Assembly (NCBI RefSeq): GCF_900105005.1
Contig: NZ_LT629748.1
Location: 2,728,001 to 2,792,000 of the forward strand
Length of the DNA: 64,000 nt
From: Halopseudomonas litoralis
Lineage (GTDB): Bacteria > Pseudomonadota > Gammaproteobacteria > Pseudomonadales > Pseudomonadaceae
Direction of reading: 5' to 3'
The translations under genes were made by a program, and so were the position numbers. Of this stretch, positions 1-7,039 are shown in pieces (position 1 is the stretch's first letter; each line of letters starts with the position of its first letter). The notes under the pieces were generated by a model that had not been told where the DNA came from, ran no database searches, and was given only the letters and a program-made list of their open reading frames with translations.

Positions 1-1381
1 TTTTGTTGCGCTGGGCGGCGGTGTGCTGCTGTATACCGTTCTGCGTAAGCGCTTCGACCTTCTTCACCGCGACCAAGTGCCGCTACTGTATCGTTTCAAT
101 GGCAAGCAGGCCTACGAAAGCACCATGCTTGAACTGCGCAGCGCCGCTTCGCGGCTGGAGAAGCTGCTCGGCACTCGGCGTCTGCAACCGCAGCTGGTAC
201 TGCTGGTCTTTGTGTGTCTGGCCGCCGGGGTAGCAGCTGCCGCTACTGCACCCCGGGTCTGGATGGCCCTGGAGCCCAGCACGCCGCATATTCCCTTCGC
301 GGTGCTCTGGCTGATCGGTTGCGCTTGCGCCATCGCCGCTGCCTGGCAGGCCAAGTATCATCGCCTGGCGGCACTGGCCCTGGTCGGCGGCGCGGGTCTG
401 GTGGTGTGTCTGACCTTCCTCTGGCTCTCCGCACCCGACCTGGCACTGACTCAGTTGATGGTGGAAACCGTCACCACGGTGCTTATTCTGCTCGGCCTGC
501 GCTGGCTGCCGCCGCGACTGCTGTCCATTGAACAGGACAAGGCCGAAGCCGTTCTTACCCGGACTCGCCGCACCCGTGACTTTATCCTCGCGGTAGCTGC
601 AGGCCTGGGTATGGCAGCGATCAGCTATCTGGTACTGATGCTGCCAGCGGGTAGCGGAATTGGTGGTTTCTTTCTCGAACGGGCTCTTTCCGAGGGCGGT
701 GGCAGCAACGTGGTCAATGTGTTGCTGGTCGACTTCCGTGGCTTCGACACCATGGGCGAGATTGCCGTACTGGGCATTGTTGCCCTGACCGTGTACGGCC
801 TGTTACGCCGCTTCCGCCCGTCACCGGAAAGCATGGCGCTGCCGCCACAGCAGACCAACCTGACCGACCCGGCTGCGCCGCAGACACCCGCCGAACAGAC
901 CACGACCGGCTACATGATGATACCTGGCGTCTATCTGCGACTGCTGTTGCCGATATTTCTAGTCTGCGCCGTGTATTTCTTCATGCGCGGCCATAACCTG
1001 CCAGGCGGTGGTTTTGTCGCCGGCCTGGTGTTCTCGGTGGGCATCATCATCCAGTACATGCTGGCGGGCACCCTGTGGGTCGAGTCACGCCTGCATCTGC
1101 AGCCGCACCGCTGGCTGGCTCTGGGCCTGATCATTGCGGTCGCCACCGGGCTCGGCGCGGTGCTGCTGGGTTATCCATTCCTGACCAGTCACACCGCGCA
1201 TTTCAGCCTTCCGATACTCGGCGAACTGCATATGCCCAGCGCGTTCTTTTTCGACCTTGGCGTATTCAGTGTGGTGGTCGGCGCCACCATGCTGATCCTC
1301 ACCGCCCTGGCCCACCAGTCAATCCGCAGCCACCGTCTGCCGCTGGCAGCGATGGAAGCCGCCGCAAAGGAGAAAAACTGA
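1..1381 (+). CDS. mnhA: Na+/H+ antiporter subunit A/B fusion, C-terminal part (5' truncated by window edge)
   Basis: The reading frame is open from the left edge (codons in phase with base 2), so only the last ~459 residues are seen. They hold several hydrophobic helices of the MnhA/MrpA C-terminus, then, after a Pro/Gln/Thr-rich linker, an MnhB domain beginning near PGVYLRLLLPIF with the motif GHNLPGGGFVAGL. The separate MrpB subunit of Bacillus is therefore fused to MrpA, as in other group 2 Mrp (Pha/Sha) systems. The protein is an inner-membrane subunit of the Mrp cation/proton antiporter. Its stop overlaps the next start (ATGA), so the operon is translationally coupled. Confidence 0.9.
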   Translation, partial: FVALGGGVLLYTVLRKRFDLLHRDQVPLLYRFNGKQAYESTMLELRSAASRLEKLLGTRRLQPQLVLLVFVCLAAGVAAAATAPRVWMALEPSTPHIPFAVLWLIGCACAIAAAWQAKYHRLAALALVGGAGLVVCLTFLWLSAPDLALTQLMVETVTTVLILLGLRWLPPRLLSIEQDKAEAVLTRTRRTRDFILAVAAGLGMAAISYLVLMLPAGSGIGGFFLERALSEGGGSNVVNVLLVDFRGFDTMGEIAVLGIVALTVYGLLRRFRPSPESMALPPQQTNLTDPAAPQTPAEQTTTGYMMIPGVYLRLLLPIFLVCAVYFFMRGHNLPGGGFVAGLVFSVGIIIQYMLAGTLWVESRLHLQPHRWLALGLIIAVATGLGAVLLGYPFLTSHTAHFSLPILGELHMPSAFFFDLGVFSVVVGATMLILTALAHQSIRSHRLPLAAMEAAAKEKN

Positions 1382-1722
1382 TGGAAGCTGTTATCGCCAT
1401 TGCCATTGGCGTGCTGTTCGCCTCCGGGGTCTGGCTGATTCTGCGGCCGCGTACCTTCCAGGTGATCATCGGCCTGTTGCTGATTTCCTATGCGGTCAAC
1501 ATGTTCATCTTCATCATGGGACGGTTGTCCGTGAACAAGCCTCCCCTGACCCTGGAAAAATCGGTGGAAGCCGGTCTGTTTGCCGACCCGGTGACCCAGG
1601 CGCTGGTCCTTACTGCGATCGTCATCGGCTTTGCCACTACCGCACTGTATCTGGTGCTCCTGCTGACCTCCCGCGGACTGACCGGTACCGACCATGTAGA
1701 CGGCAAGGAACCCGGTCAATGA
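1381..1722 (+). CDS. mnhC: Na+/H+ antiporter subunit C
   Basis: This is a 113-residue protein with three predicted helices, related to NuoK. The motif GLLLISYAVNMFIF and the following MGRL segment are typical of MnhC/MrpC. The start ATG at 1381 overlaps the stop of the A/B fusion gene, and its own stop overlaps mnhD, so the start is well fixed by coupling. It acts in the membrane core of the multi-subunit Mrp antiporter that extrudes Na+ in exchange for protons. Length matches the family (about 110-125 residues). Confidence 0.93.
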   Translation: MEAVIAIAIGVLFASGVWLILRPRTFQVIIGLLLISYAVNMFIFIMGRLSVNKPPLTLEKSVEAGLFADPVTQALVLTAIVIGFATTALYLVLLLTSRGLTGTDHVDGKEPGQ

Positions 1723-3359
1723 GTTTCTGGGGTGACCAACTGATATTGCTGCCCATCTTGCTACCTCTGCTGTTCGCAGCAGCGCTGGTGTTGCTCAGCG
1801 GCCGCCAGCAGCAGCTCAAGTTCGCCATCAACCTGATCGGCACGGGCGCCTTGCTGGTAACCGCCATCACGCTGTTCTGGTTCGCAGATAATGAAGTCTG
1901 GCCGAACGGAGTAGGTGTCTATCTGGCGGGGAACTGGGTGGCGCCGTTCGGTATTTCGCTGGTGGTGGACAGGCTGTCAGCCCTGATGCTGACGTTGAGC
2001 GCAGTCATCGCGACAGCTGCCTTGGTATTCTCCTACCGCCGCTGGAGCCGTGCGGGGGTGCATTTCCACTCGCTGTTCCAGTTCCTGCTGGCGGGAATCA
2101 ACGGCTCCTTCATCACCGGTGACCTGTTCAACCTGTTCGTGTTCTTCGAGATCATGCTGGCTGCGTCCTACGGCTTGCTGCTGCTCGGCCTGCAACCCAA
2201 TCGGGTACGCGCCAGCATGCAGTACGTGGTGGTCAATCTGGTCGCCTCGTCATTCTTTCTGATTGGGGTGGCATTGATCTACGCCTCGGCGGGCACCTTG
2301 AACATGGCTGATCTGGCCGTGCGTGCCGCCGCCATGGGCGACAGCGAGCGGCTGCTGCTCGAGGTAGGCGCTGCGGTTCTGGCGATTGCCTTCCTGACCA
2401 AAAGTGCCATGTGGCCGCTGGGCTTCTGGCTACCGACCACCTACGCTGCAGCGGCACCACCGGTAGCAGCGATGTTGGTGCTGATGACCAAGGTCGGGGT
2501 GTATGTGCTGCTACGCCTGTGGCTGCTGGTGTTTGCCGAGCAGGCCGAGACGCTGGATGCGATTTCCGGCAACGCGCTGATCATTGGTGGCCTGCTTACG
2601 CTGACCTTTGGCACCATCGGCCTGCTGGGTAGCCAGGAACTGGGGCGCATGGCAGGGTTCAGTGCAATCATATCCTCCGGCACCCTGCTGGCAGCGATCG
2701 GTTACGGCGATCAGAAAATCATCGCAGCAGCCCTGTTCTACCTGGTCAGCTCAACCCTGGCGGTAGCCGCTTTCATGCTGCTGATGGAGCTGGTCGAACG
2801 CATTCGCAAGCCCAGCGCAGCGATACTGGCACTGACCATGGAAGCCTTTGCCATCGATGATGCTCCAGAGGAGTCTGCCGGCGTCATTATTCCGGCAGCG
2901 ATGGCCTTTCTCGGCTTATCCTTTTTTGCCTGCGCCCTGATCATTGCCGGCTTGCCGCCACTGTCCGGCTTCATCGCCAAGTTTGCCTTATTCCACGCCC
3001 TGCTCAACCCTACCGGGTTGTTTACCGAAAACCTCTATTCCGCCGGCCCTCTGGCCTGGGGCATGCTGGTATTGATCATTGCATCCGGCCTGGCGGCGAT
3101 CATCTCGCTGATGCGTTTTGGTGTACGGACCTTCTGGGCGGCGCCAGATGCCGAAGCGCCACGCCTGCAATTGAGCGAAGCGGTGCCCATATCGATGTTG
3201 CTGCTGCTGTGCGTGATCATCAGCGTGGCGGCGGGGCCAACCAGCAGTTACATGGAACGTACCTCGGCCGGACTGCATGAGCCGCAACTGTATATCGAGC
3301 GGGTGTTGTCCAGCCCTGCGGTACCCGGTGTAGTCAACACCGCGGGAGTTGAGCAATGA
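1719..3359 (+). CDS. mnhD: Na+/H+ antiporter subunit D
   Basis: This 546-residue polytopic protein of the NuoL/M/N-like proton-translocating family has about 14 hydrophobic segments. The stretch FFEIMLAASYGLLLLG, the lysine in FLTKSAMWPLGFWLP and the later KVGVYVLLR mark the antiporter core. With MnhA it forms a proton channel module of the Mrp complex. The ATG overlaps the end of mnhC (ATGA) and its stop overlaps mnhE. Length is at the upper end for MrpD, with a Pro/Ala-rich C-terminal tail. Confidence 0.93.
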   Translation: MSFWGDQLILLPILLPLLFAAALVLLSGRQQQLKFAINLIGTGALLVTAITLFWFADNEVWPNGVGVYLAGNWVAPFGISLVVDRLSALMLTLSAVIATAALVFSYRRWSRAGVHFHSLFQFLLAGINGSFITGDLFNLFVFFEIMLAASYGLLLLGLQPNRVRASMQYVVVNLVASSFFLIGVALIYASAGTLNMADLAVRAAAMGDSERLLLEVGAAVLAIAFLTKSAMWPLGFWLPTTYAAAAPPVAAMLVLMTKVGVYVLLRLWLLVFAEQAETLDAISGNALIIGGLLTLTFGTIGLLGSQELGRMAGFSAIISSGTLLAAIGYGDQKIIAAALFYLVSSTLAVAAFMLLMELVERIRKPSAAILALTMEAFAIDDAPEESAGVIIPAAMAFLGLSFFACALIIAGLPPLSGFIAKFALFHALLNPTGLFTENLYSAGPLAWGMLVLIIASGLAAIISLMRFGVRTFWAAPDAEAPRLQLSEAVPISMLLLLCVIISVAAGPTSSYMERTSAGLHEPQLYIERVLSSPAVPGVVNTAGVEQ

Positions 3360-3853
3360 GACGCTGGCTGCCTACTCCCTTGGTGTCACTGGCGTTGTGG
3401 CTGTTGTGGCTGATGCTCAACCAGAGTGTCGAGCCGGCGCACATCCTGCTCGGCGCGTTGATTGCGATCGTGGTACCCCTGTTGATAGCCCCCTTGCGCC
3501 CGACACCGGTGCAGGTATCACGCCCACTGACAATAGGACGCCTGATTTTCCATTCGCTGATCGAAATTCTACGCTCGTGCTTTAACGTCTGCATGCTCAT
3601 CCTGTTCGGCAAGGGGCGGCTGAACTCGCAGTTCATCCGCATTCCGCTGGACCTGCGCGACCCCCATGGCCTCGCAGTACTGGCCTGCATCATCAATTCC
3701 ACACCGGGTACGGTATGGGTGGAAATCATTCCAGGCAGCAATGATCTGGCCCTGCATGTGTTTGATCTGCACGATGCAGCCTGGTGGATCGACATGATCA
3801 AGACCAGGCTGGAGCGTCCTTTGATCGACATCTTTGAACAGGAGAAAGCATGA
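3356..3853 (+). CDS. mnhE: Na+/H+ antiporter subunit E
   Basis: This 165-residue protein has two N-terminal membrane helices (about residues 5-50) and a soluble C-terminal part containing IINSTPGTVWVE, the signature of MnhE/MrpE, followed by HVFDLHD. It is an accessory subunit needed for assembly of the Mrp antiporter. It overlaps mnhD and mnhF by four bases on each side, which fixes the start. Membership in the family is clear from the motif and the conserved gene order. Confidence 0.93.
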   Translation: MRRWLPTPLVSLALWLLWLMLNQSVEPAHILLGALIAIVVPLLIAPLRPTPVQVSRPLTIGRLIFHSLIEILRSCFNVCMLILFGKGRLNSQFIRIPLDLRDPHGLAVLACIINSTPGTVWVEIIPGSNDLALHVFDLHDAAWWIDMIKTRLERPLIDIFEQEKA

Positions 3854-4131
3854 TTGCCGTGATGCTCACAGTGGCACTGGGGTTCGCCCAGCTGTGCGTG
3901 ATGCTGGCTCTGATCTTCTGCGCCATCCGCCTGTTGCTTGGGCCCACTGCCCAGGATCGGGTATTGGCGCTGGATGCACTGTGGATGACAGCCATGCTGT
4001 TCATTCTGCTGCTGGGCATTCGCTTTTCCAGCATTATCTATTTCGAGGCGGCCCTGATCATTGCGCTGACCGGCTTTGTGTCCTCAATCGCCCTGGCCAA
4101 ATTTCTCATACGCGGAGAAATCATCGAATGA
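3850..4131 (+). CDS. mnhF: Na+/H+ antiporter subunit F
   Basis: This small hydrophobic protein of 93 residues has three predicted membrane helices. The segment RLLLGPTAQDRVLALDAL is the conserved MnhF/MrpF loop with its invariant Pro and Asp-Arg. It starts within the stop of mnhE (ATGA overlap) and its stop overlaps the start of mnhG. It is a structural subunit of the Mrp Na+/H+ antiporter, and length is normal for the family. Confidence 0.93.
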   Translation: MIAVMLTVALGFAQLCVMLALIFCAIRLLLGPTAQDRVLALDALWMTAMLFILLLGIRFSSIIYFEAALIIALTGFVSSIALAKFLIRGEIIE

Positions 4132-4511
4132 GCGATTTCCTGACGCTGCCCATGAGTGAAGTGAATCTCTGGCTGGCCATACCCATGGCACTGTTGTTGA
4201 TACTCGGCGGAATAATCACATTCACCGGGGCCCTCGGGCTGCTGCGACTGCCGAACTTCTATCAACGCATCCATGGGCCGACGGTTTTCATTACCGTAGG
4301 TACTGGCTGCTTTCTGATCGCCTCCATGCTGTATTTCAGCGGCACCACTGAACGTCCTGTCGTGCACGAACTTCTGATTACCGCCTTTGTACTACTCACC
4401 GCGCCGGTGGTTTCCATGATGATCATGCGGGCAGCGGTGTACCGTGACCTGCGCGCACGCAAGCCGCAGGACGGAACGAACAACGCCTATCAGTTTCCGG
4501 ATGATCAATAG
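4128..4511 (+). CDS. mnhG: Na+/H+ antiporter subunit G
   Basis: This 127-residue protein has three hydrophobic segments. GALGLLRLPNFYQRIHGPT is the hallmark of MnhG/PhaG (usually written as LPDxYxRxHAxT). The reading frame is open far upstream, but the ATG at 4128, overlapping the mnhF stop, matches the coupled pattern of the whole operon. It is the last gene of the Mrp operon. A strong hairpin follows at 4557-4590 in the convergent gap. Confidence 0.92.
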   Translation: MSDFLTLPMSEVNLWLAIPMALLLILGGIITFTGALGLLRLPNFYQRIHGPTVFITVGTGCFLIASMLYFSGTTERPVVHELLITAFVLLTAPVVSMMIMRAAVYRDLRARKPQDGTNNAYQFPDDQ

Positions 4512-4551
4512 GTATAGAGGAGTAGCTTGAGAGGGATAACTTCGGACAAGG

Positions 4552-4590
4552 AAAAGCAGGCCTTAGCCCCTTTCCATGGGCTGAGGCCTG
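4552..4590 (-). terminator. Rho-independent terminator of the yqj-like operon
   Basis: The arms 4557-4569 and 4578-4590 pair over 13 positions with one G-U, around an 8-base loop. Read on the minus strand, the hairpin is followed by CTTTTCC. It lies six bases after the stop of the minus-strand YqjK-like gene and about 45 bases after mnhG. It therefore fits best as terminator of the minus-strand operon, and may also slow transcription arriving from mnhG. Confidence 0.65.
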
Positions 4591-4595
4591 AACTG

Positions 4596-4892
4596 TCAAG
4601 ACATAGCGTCCTGAGCCGCCGGACTGGCCGCGAGAGCCATGCCGGGCATTACCAGACTGGCAAAACGAAATATGTTCATACCTTGTTTTGCTACTGCCAT
4701 TGGACCACCATGCCCCGCAGTGAGTTTGCCCAGCACAGCTCCCGCAACAGCTGCGCCGCCAACCCACCACAACGGTGAAATCCGCCGCACCGCTGCGTAT
4801 CGCTCTCGCGCATCAAGTCTGAGCAGACTGAATTCGACAGCGAGCTGCTCATCGAGCTGTTGAATCTGATTTTTCAGTTTCCTTCGTTCCAC
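4596..4892 (-). CDS. YqjK-like small membrane protein
   Basis: This 98-residue protein is charged at the N-terminus (MERRKLKNQIQQLDEQL, probably helical) and has a hydrophobic stretch around WWVGGAAVAGAVLGKL. This resembles the YqjK family found beside yqjE and yqjD in enterics. The GTG start is preceded by a strong GGAGGAG. It overlaps the upstream YqjE-like gene by 44 bases in another frame. It is probably an inner-membrane accessory protein of unknown biochemical function. The family assignment rests mostly on context and architecture. Confidence 0.7.
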   Translation of the reverse strand: MERRKLKNQIQQLDEQLAVEFSLLRLDARERYAAVRRISPLWWVGGAAVAGAVLGKLTAGHGGPMAVAKQGMNIFRFASLVMPGMALAASPAAQDAMS

Positions 4893-5319
4893 TGGTCTCC
4901 TCCTTCAATGTCTGCAGCTGCCTTTTGGTGGCCGGGAAGGACAGACTTTTTGCGTACTTCTTGCAAAGGGCCGCCATTACTCCGAGCGTCGCTAATTGCA
5001 CGACGATGAATACCACTATAGACAGGGCTACCGAGCCGCTCCAAGCGAAAGCCAGCCAGCCCAGCAAAACGGATAAGCCGATCCATGCCAGCAATAACAA
5101 AGGCACCATTGCCAGCCCCAACACCGCCAGCTTCCCCGAATCAGCAATAGCCAGTCGCAATTCGAGGCCCACCAGCCGGACCAGATCGCCGCCCGCCAAG
5201 GCCGCATGTTCGAGCCACGCCAGAGAGGATTTCAGTTCATCCTTCAGCGGCTGTCGGGCCTGCTCATGGCCGCCGACATCACCGCTTTCAGGATTATTCT
5301 CTCCGGGGATACCTGTCAT
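4849..5319 (-). CDS. YqjE-like / phage-holin-family membrane protein
   Basis: This protein of 156 residues has a hydrophilic N-terminus (about 1-45), an amphipathic segment, two strong membrane helices (around GLAMVPLLLLAWIGLSVLL and ALSIVVFIVVQLATLGVMAAL) and a charged C-terminal tail rich in Lys, Glu and Thr. This is the layout of the YqjE family (holin superfamily III). Its ATG overlaps the stop of the upstream DUF883 gene (ATGA), giving a three-gene operon comparable to enteric yqjD-yqjE-yqjK. The function is unknown; a holin activity should not be assumed. Confidence 0.75.
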   Translation of the reverse strand: MTGIPGENNPESGDVGGHEQARQPLKDELKSSLAWLEHAALAGGDLVRLVGLELRLAIADSGKLAVLGLAMVPLLLLAWIGLSVLLGWLAFAWSGSVALSIVVFIVVQLATLGVMAALCKKYAKSLSFPATKRQLQTLKEETSGTKETEKSDSTAR

Positions 5320-5633
5320 TTGCTGGACATCATGTGGGAAACAATGAAGCCGGCCGCAAAGGCAATACCCAGTGTAGCCAGCGGCTTGTCATGCAGGTAA
5401 CTGTTCGCATGATCACACAGCTCGCCTGCCTTACCCTTGCCCTTCATCAGTTGACCTTCAGCGTCATGCTTCCAATCCATTCCCGCAGACTCTGCCGCGT
5501 GCTTGAAGTGCTCCTTGGCTTCCATCAGCTTGCTGTAGGCGGCTGCCACCGCTTCCTTGCCGGAGTCGATTTCCTGTTTCTTGCTGACTTGGTCCTGATT
5601 TGAAACGGGTCCGTTCTTGTCAACAGCAGTCAT
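5316..5633 (-). CDS. DUF883 (ElaB/YqjD-type) membrane-anchored protein
   Basis: This 105-residue protein has a long hydrophilic helical region rich in Lys, Glu and Ala, then a C-terminal anchor PLATLGIAFAAGFIVSHMM. That is the plan of ElaB/YqjD proteins, which in E. coli associate with ribosomes and the inner membrane in stationary phase. The frame is open upstream to 5804, but the ATG at 5633 has AAGGAG eight bases before it and begins the family-like sequence. It is first in the operon, so its promoter should lie in 5634-5748; I see no convincing one. Confidence 0.8.
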   Translation of the reverse strand: MTAVDKNGPVSNQDQVSKKQEIDSGKEAVAAAYSKLMEAKEHFKHAAESAGMDWKHDAEGQLMKGKGKAGELCDHANSYLHDKPLATLGIAFAAGFIVSHMMSSK

Positions 5634-5748
5634 ATTCGTGTGCTCCTTGTTAGCTTCGGATAAGTCGATATTCAACACACCGACACAATACTTGACCCGA
5701 AGCCCGACGGCTTGTTCCCTCTTTTTTGCTATTTGCCGGTGCTCTCGC

Positions 5749-6591
5749 TCAGGGTGCGCCGACCAACCAGTCCATACGCCAGTCTCCCGGACCGGATTGA
5801 GCAAACTGCCGGGCTAGCCAAGGCAGCACCTGCTCCAGCTCTTCCCACAACGGCCACGGCGGATTAATCAGCATCAACCCCGAGCCGTTGAGGCCAAGAC
5901 TGGTATCTGCCGGCCGCACGTTGAGTTCGACGCGCAGCACCTTGGGCAGCTCCGCCTCGCTGATCTGGCGATAGAAGTCCCGCAGCAGGCGCTCATCCTT
6001 GATCGGGTACCAGAGGGCGATTACCGTCTGACGCATACGTTGAACCCCCTGCTGCATTGCTCGAAGACAACGCTGCAGGTCATCGCCCTTCTCGAACGGC
6101 GGGTCGATCAGCCACAAAGCGCGTTTTTCCGCCACCGGCAGGAAAGCCTTCGGCAGCTCATAGCCATCACGCTGATGCACGGCAATGCGCGGCTCATCGG
6201 CAAAATGGTTCTTCAGCGTCAGCGCGTCTACAGGATGCAGCTCACTGAGAATCATCCGGTCCTGCTCGCGCAGAACATCGGCGATCAGCTGTGGAGATCC
6301 GGGATACAGCTGCAGTTCGCCCTTGGGATTATGGCGAGCTACGACTTCACGATAGTCGGCCAGCAGATCAGGCAGATCATCCCGCGCCCACAGCCGACCA
6401 ATACCATCCAGATACTCCCCAGTACGCCCAGCATCTTCGCCCTGCAGATCGTACAATGCCGTGCCGGCGTGACTGTCCAGATAACACAGCGGCGCCTCCT
6501 TGCGCTGCATCAAGGTGACCATACGCAGCAGAATGGCGTGTTTGAGAACATCGGCGTGATTGCCGGCGTGGAAGCTGTGGCGGTAATTCAT
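5749..6591 (-). CDS. rlmJ: 23S rRNA (adenine2030-N6)-methyltransferase
   Basis: The product has 280 residues, the same length as E. coli RlmJ. It begins MNYRHSFHAGNHADVLKH, the diagnostic N-terminus of this family, which methylates A2030 of 23S rRNA. The catalytic motif is the Asp-Pro-Pro in LWLIDPPFE. The frame runs open to 6810 through the repeat region, but only the ATG at 6591 gives the family start. The gene is monocistronic as far as can be seen. The palindromic elements lie immediately upstream. Confidence 0.93.
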   Translation of the reverse strand: MNYRHSFHAGNHADVLKHAILLRMVTLMQRKEAPLCYLDSHAGTALYDLQGEDAGRTGEYLDGIGRLWARDDLPDLLADYREVVARHNPKGELQLYPGSPQLIADVLREQDRMILSELHPVDALTLKNHFADEPRIAVHQRDGYELPKAFLPVAEKRALWLIDPPFEKGDDLQRCLRAMQQGVQRMRQTVIALWYPIKDERLLRDFYRQISEAELPKVLRVELNVRPADTSLGLNGSGLMLINPPWPLWEELEQVLPWLARQFAQSGPGDWRMDWLVGAP

Positions 6592-6664
6592 GGGATTTCC
6601 TGATGCTTGCGGACGGGCGTATTCTAGCCCATTGGCTTGGGAGTTTCTGGTTGTTTTCGGTTGG

Positions 6665-6777
6665 GGTGGTGGCTGGTGGTGCCGTTGGCTCGACACGCTG
6701 CAAGTACATCCCTGTAAGCTCATTGATGCCATCCATGGCATCAAACGGTCGAGCCAACGGCACCACCATCCATCACC
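6665..6777 (+). repeat. Palindromic repeat element, copy 1
   Basis: The arms 6675-6694 and 6748-6767 are perfectly complementary over 20 bases, and pairing extends to about 30 bases with two mismatches. Between them lies a core with ACGCTGCAA, a small TACA-TCCC-TGTA hairpin, AAGCTC, and a second hairpin with stem GATGCC/GGCATC (6725-6730 and 6737-6742) around ATCCAT. A core of this type also occurs in copy 2 in the opposite orientation. The element could form a large branched RNA or cruciform. I recall similar cores in intergenic regions of other marine gammaproteobacteria, but know of no assigned function. Confidence 0.85.
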
Positions 6778-6870
6778 ATGAACAATGTGCCCGCGGGAGA
6801 TTAAACCCAAAACAAGAAGCTTGGCGATCTAGGATGTTTTTCTAGCAACTGCACCAAATTCACCGCGGGA

Positions 6871-6972
6871 GGCTCCGGTCCTGCTAAGTACGACCGTCGT
6901 GTCGCCATGGATGGCGACCGCGAGCTTACAGGGACGTATTTGCAGCGTGTCGTACTTAGCAGGACCGGAGCC
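6871..6972 (-). repeat. Palindromic repeat element, copy 2 (inverted relative to copy 1)
   Basis: The perfect 24-base arms 6871-6894 and 6949-6972 enclose a core of 54 bases. Read on the minus strand, the core has ACGCTGCAA, TAC, TCCCTGTAAGCTC and then a hairpin GTCGCC-ATCCAT-GGCGAC. The core matches copy 1 at nearly every single-stranded position, while the inner stem and the outer arms differ in sequence but remain self-complementary. That is compensatory change in structure, not simple sequence conservation. Confidence 0.85.
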
Positions 6973-7039
6973 GCACGCTGGCACCATCCAGCCGCAGCAA
7001 TTACAAACCTGAACCAAACACCATACCAAACAACCTGCA

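Larger units (their letters stand above)
6592..7039. other. 448-base gap with two palindromic elements
   Basis: This is the longest stretch without a gene in the window, between rlmJ (start at 6591) and the GspE-like gene (stop at 7040), both on the minus strand. It contains the two related palindromes described separately and otherwise AT-richer sequence. Short open frames cross it in several phases, but they read through the palindromes and have no ribosome binding site or family resemblance, so I call no gene here. The promoter of rlmJ must lie in this gap. Confidence 0.8.

Noticed and set aside
4849..5319. Phage holin as sign of a prophage
   Set aside because: The holin-superfamily fold here belongs to the chromosomal YqjE type with DUF883 and YqjK-like neighbours; no phage genes are nearby.
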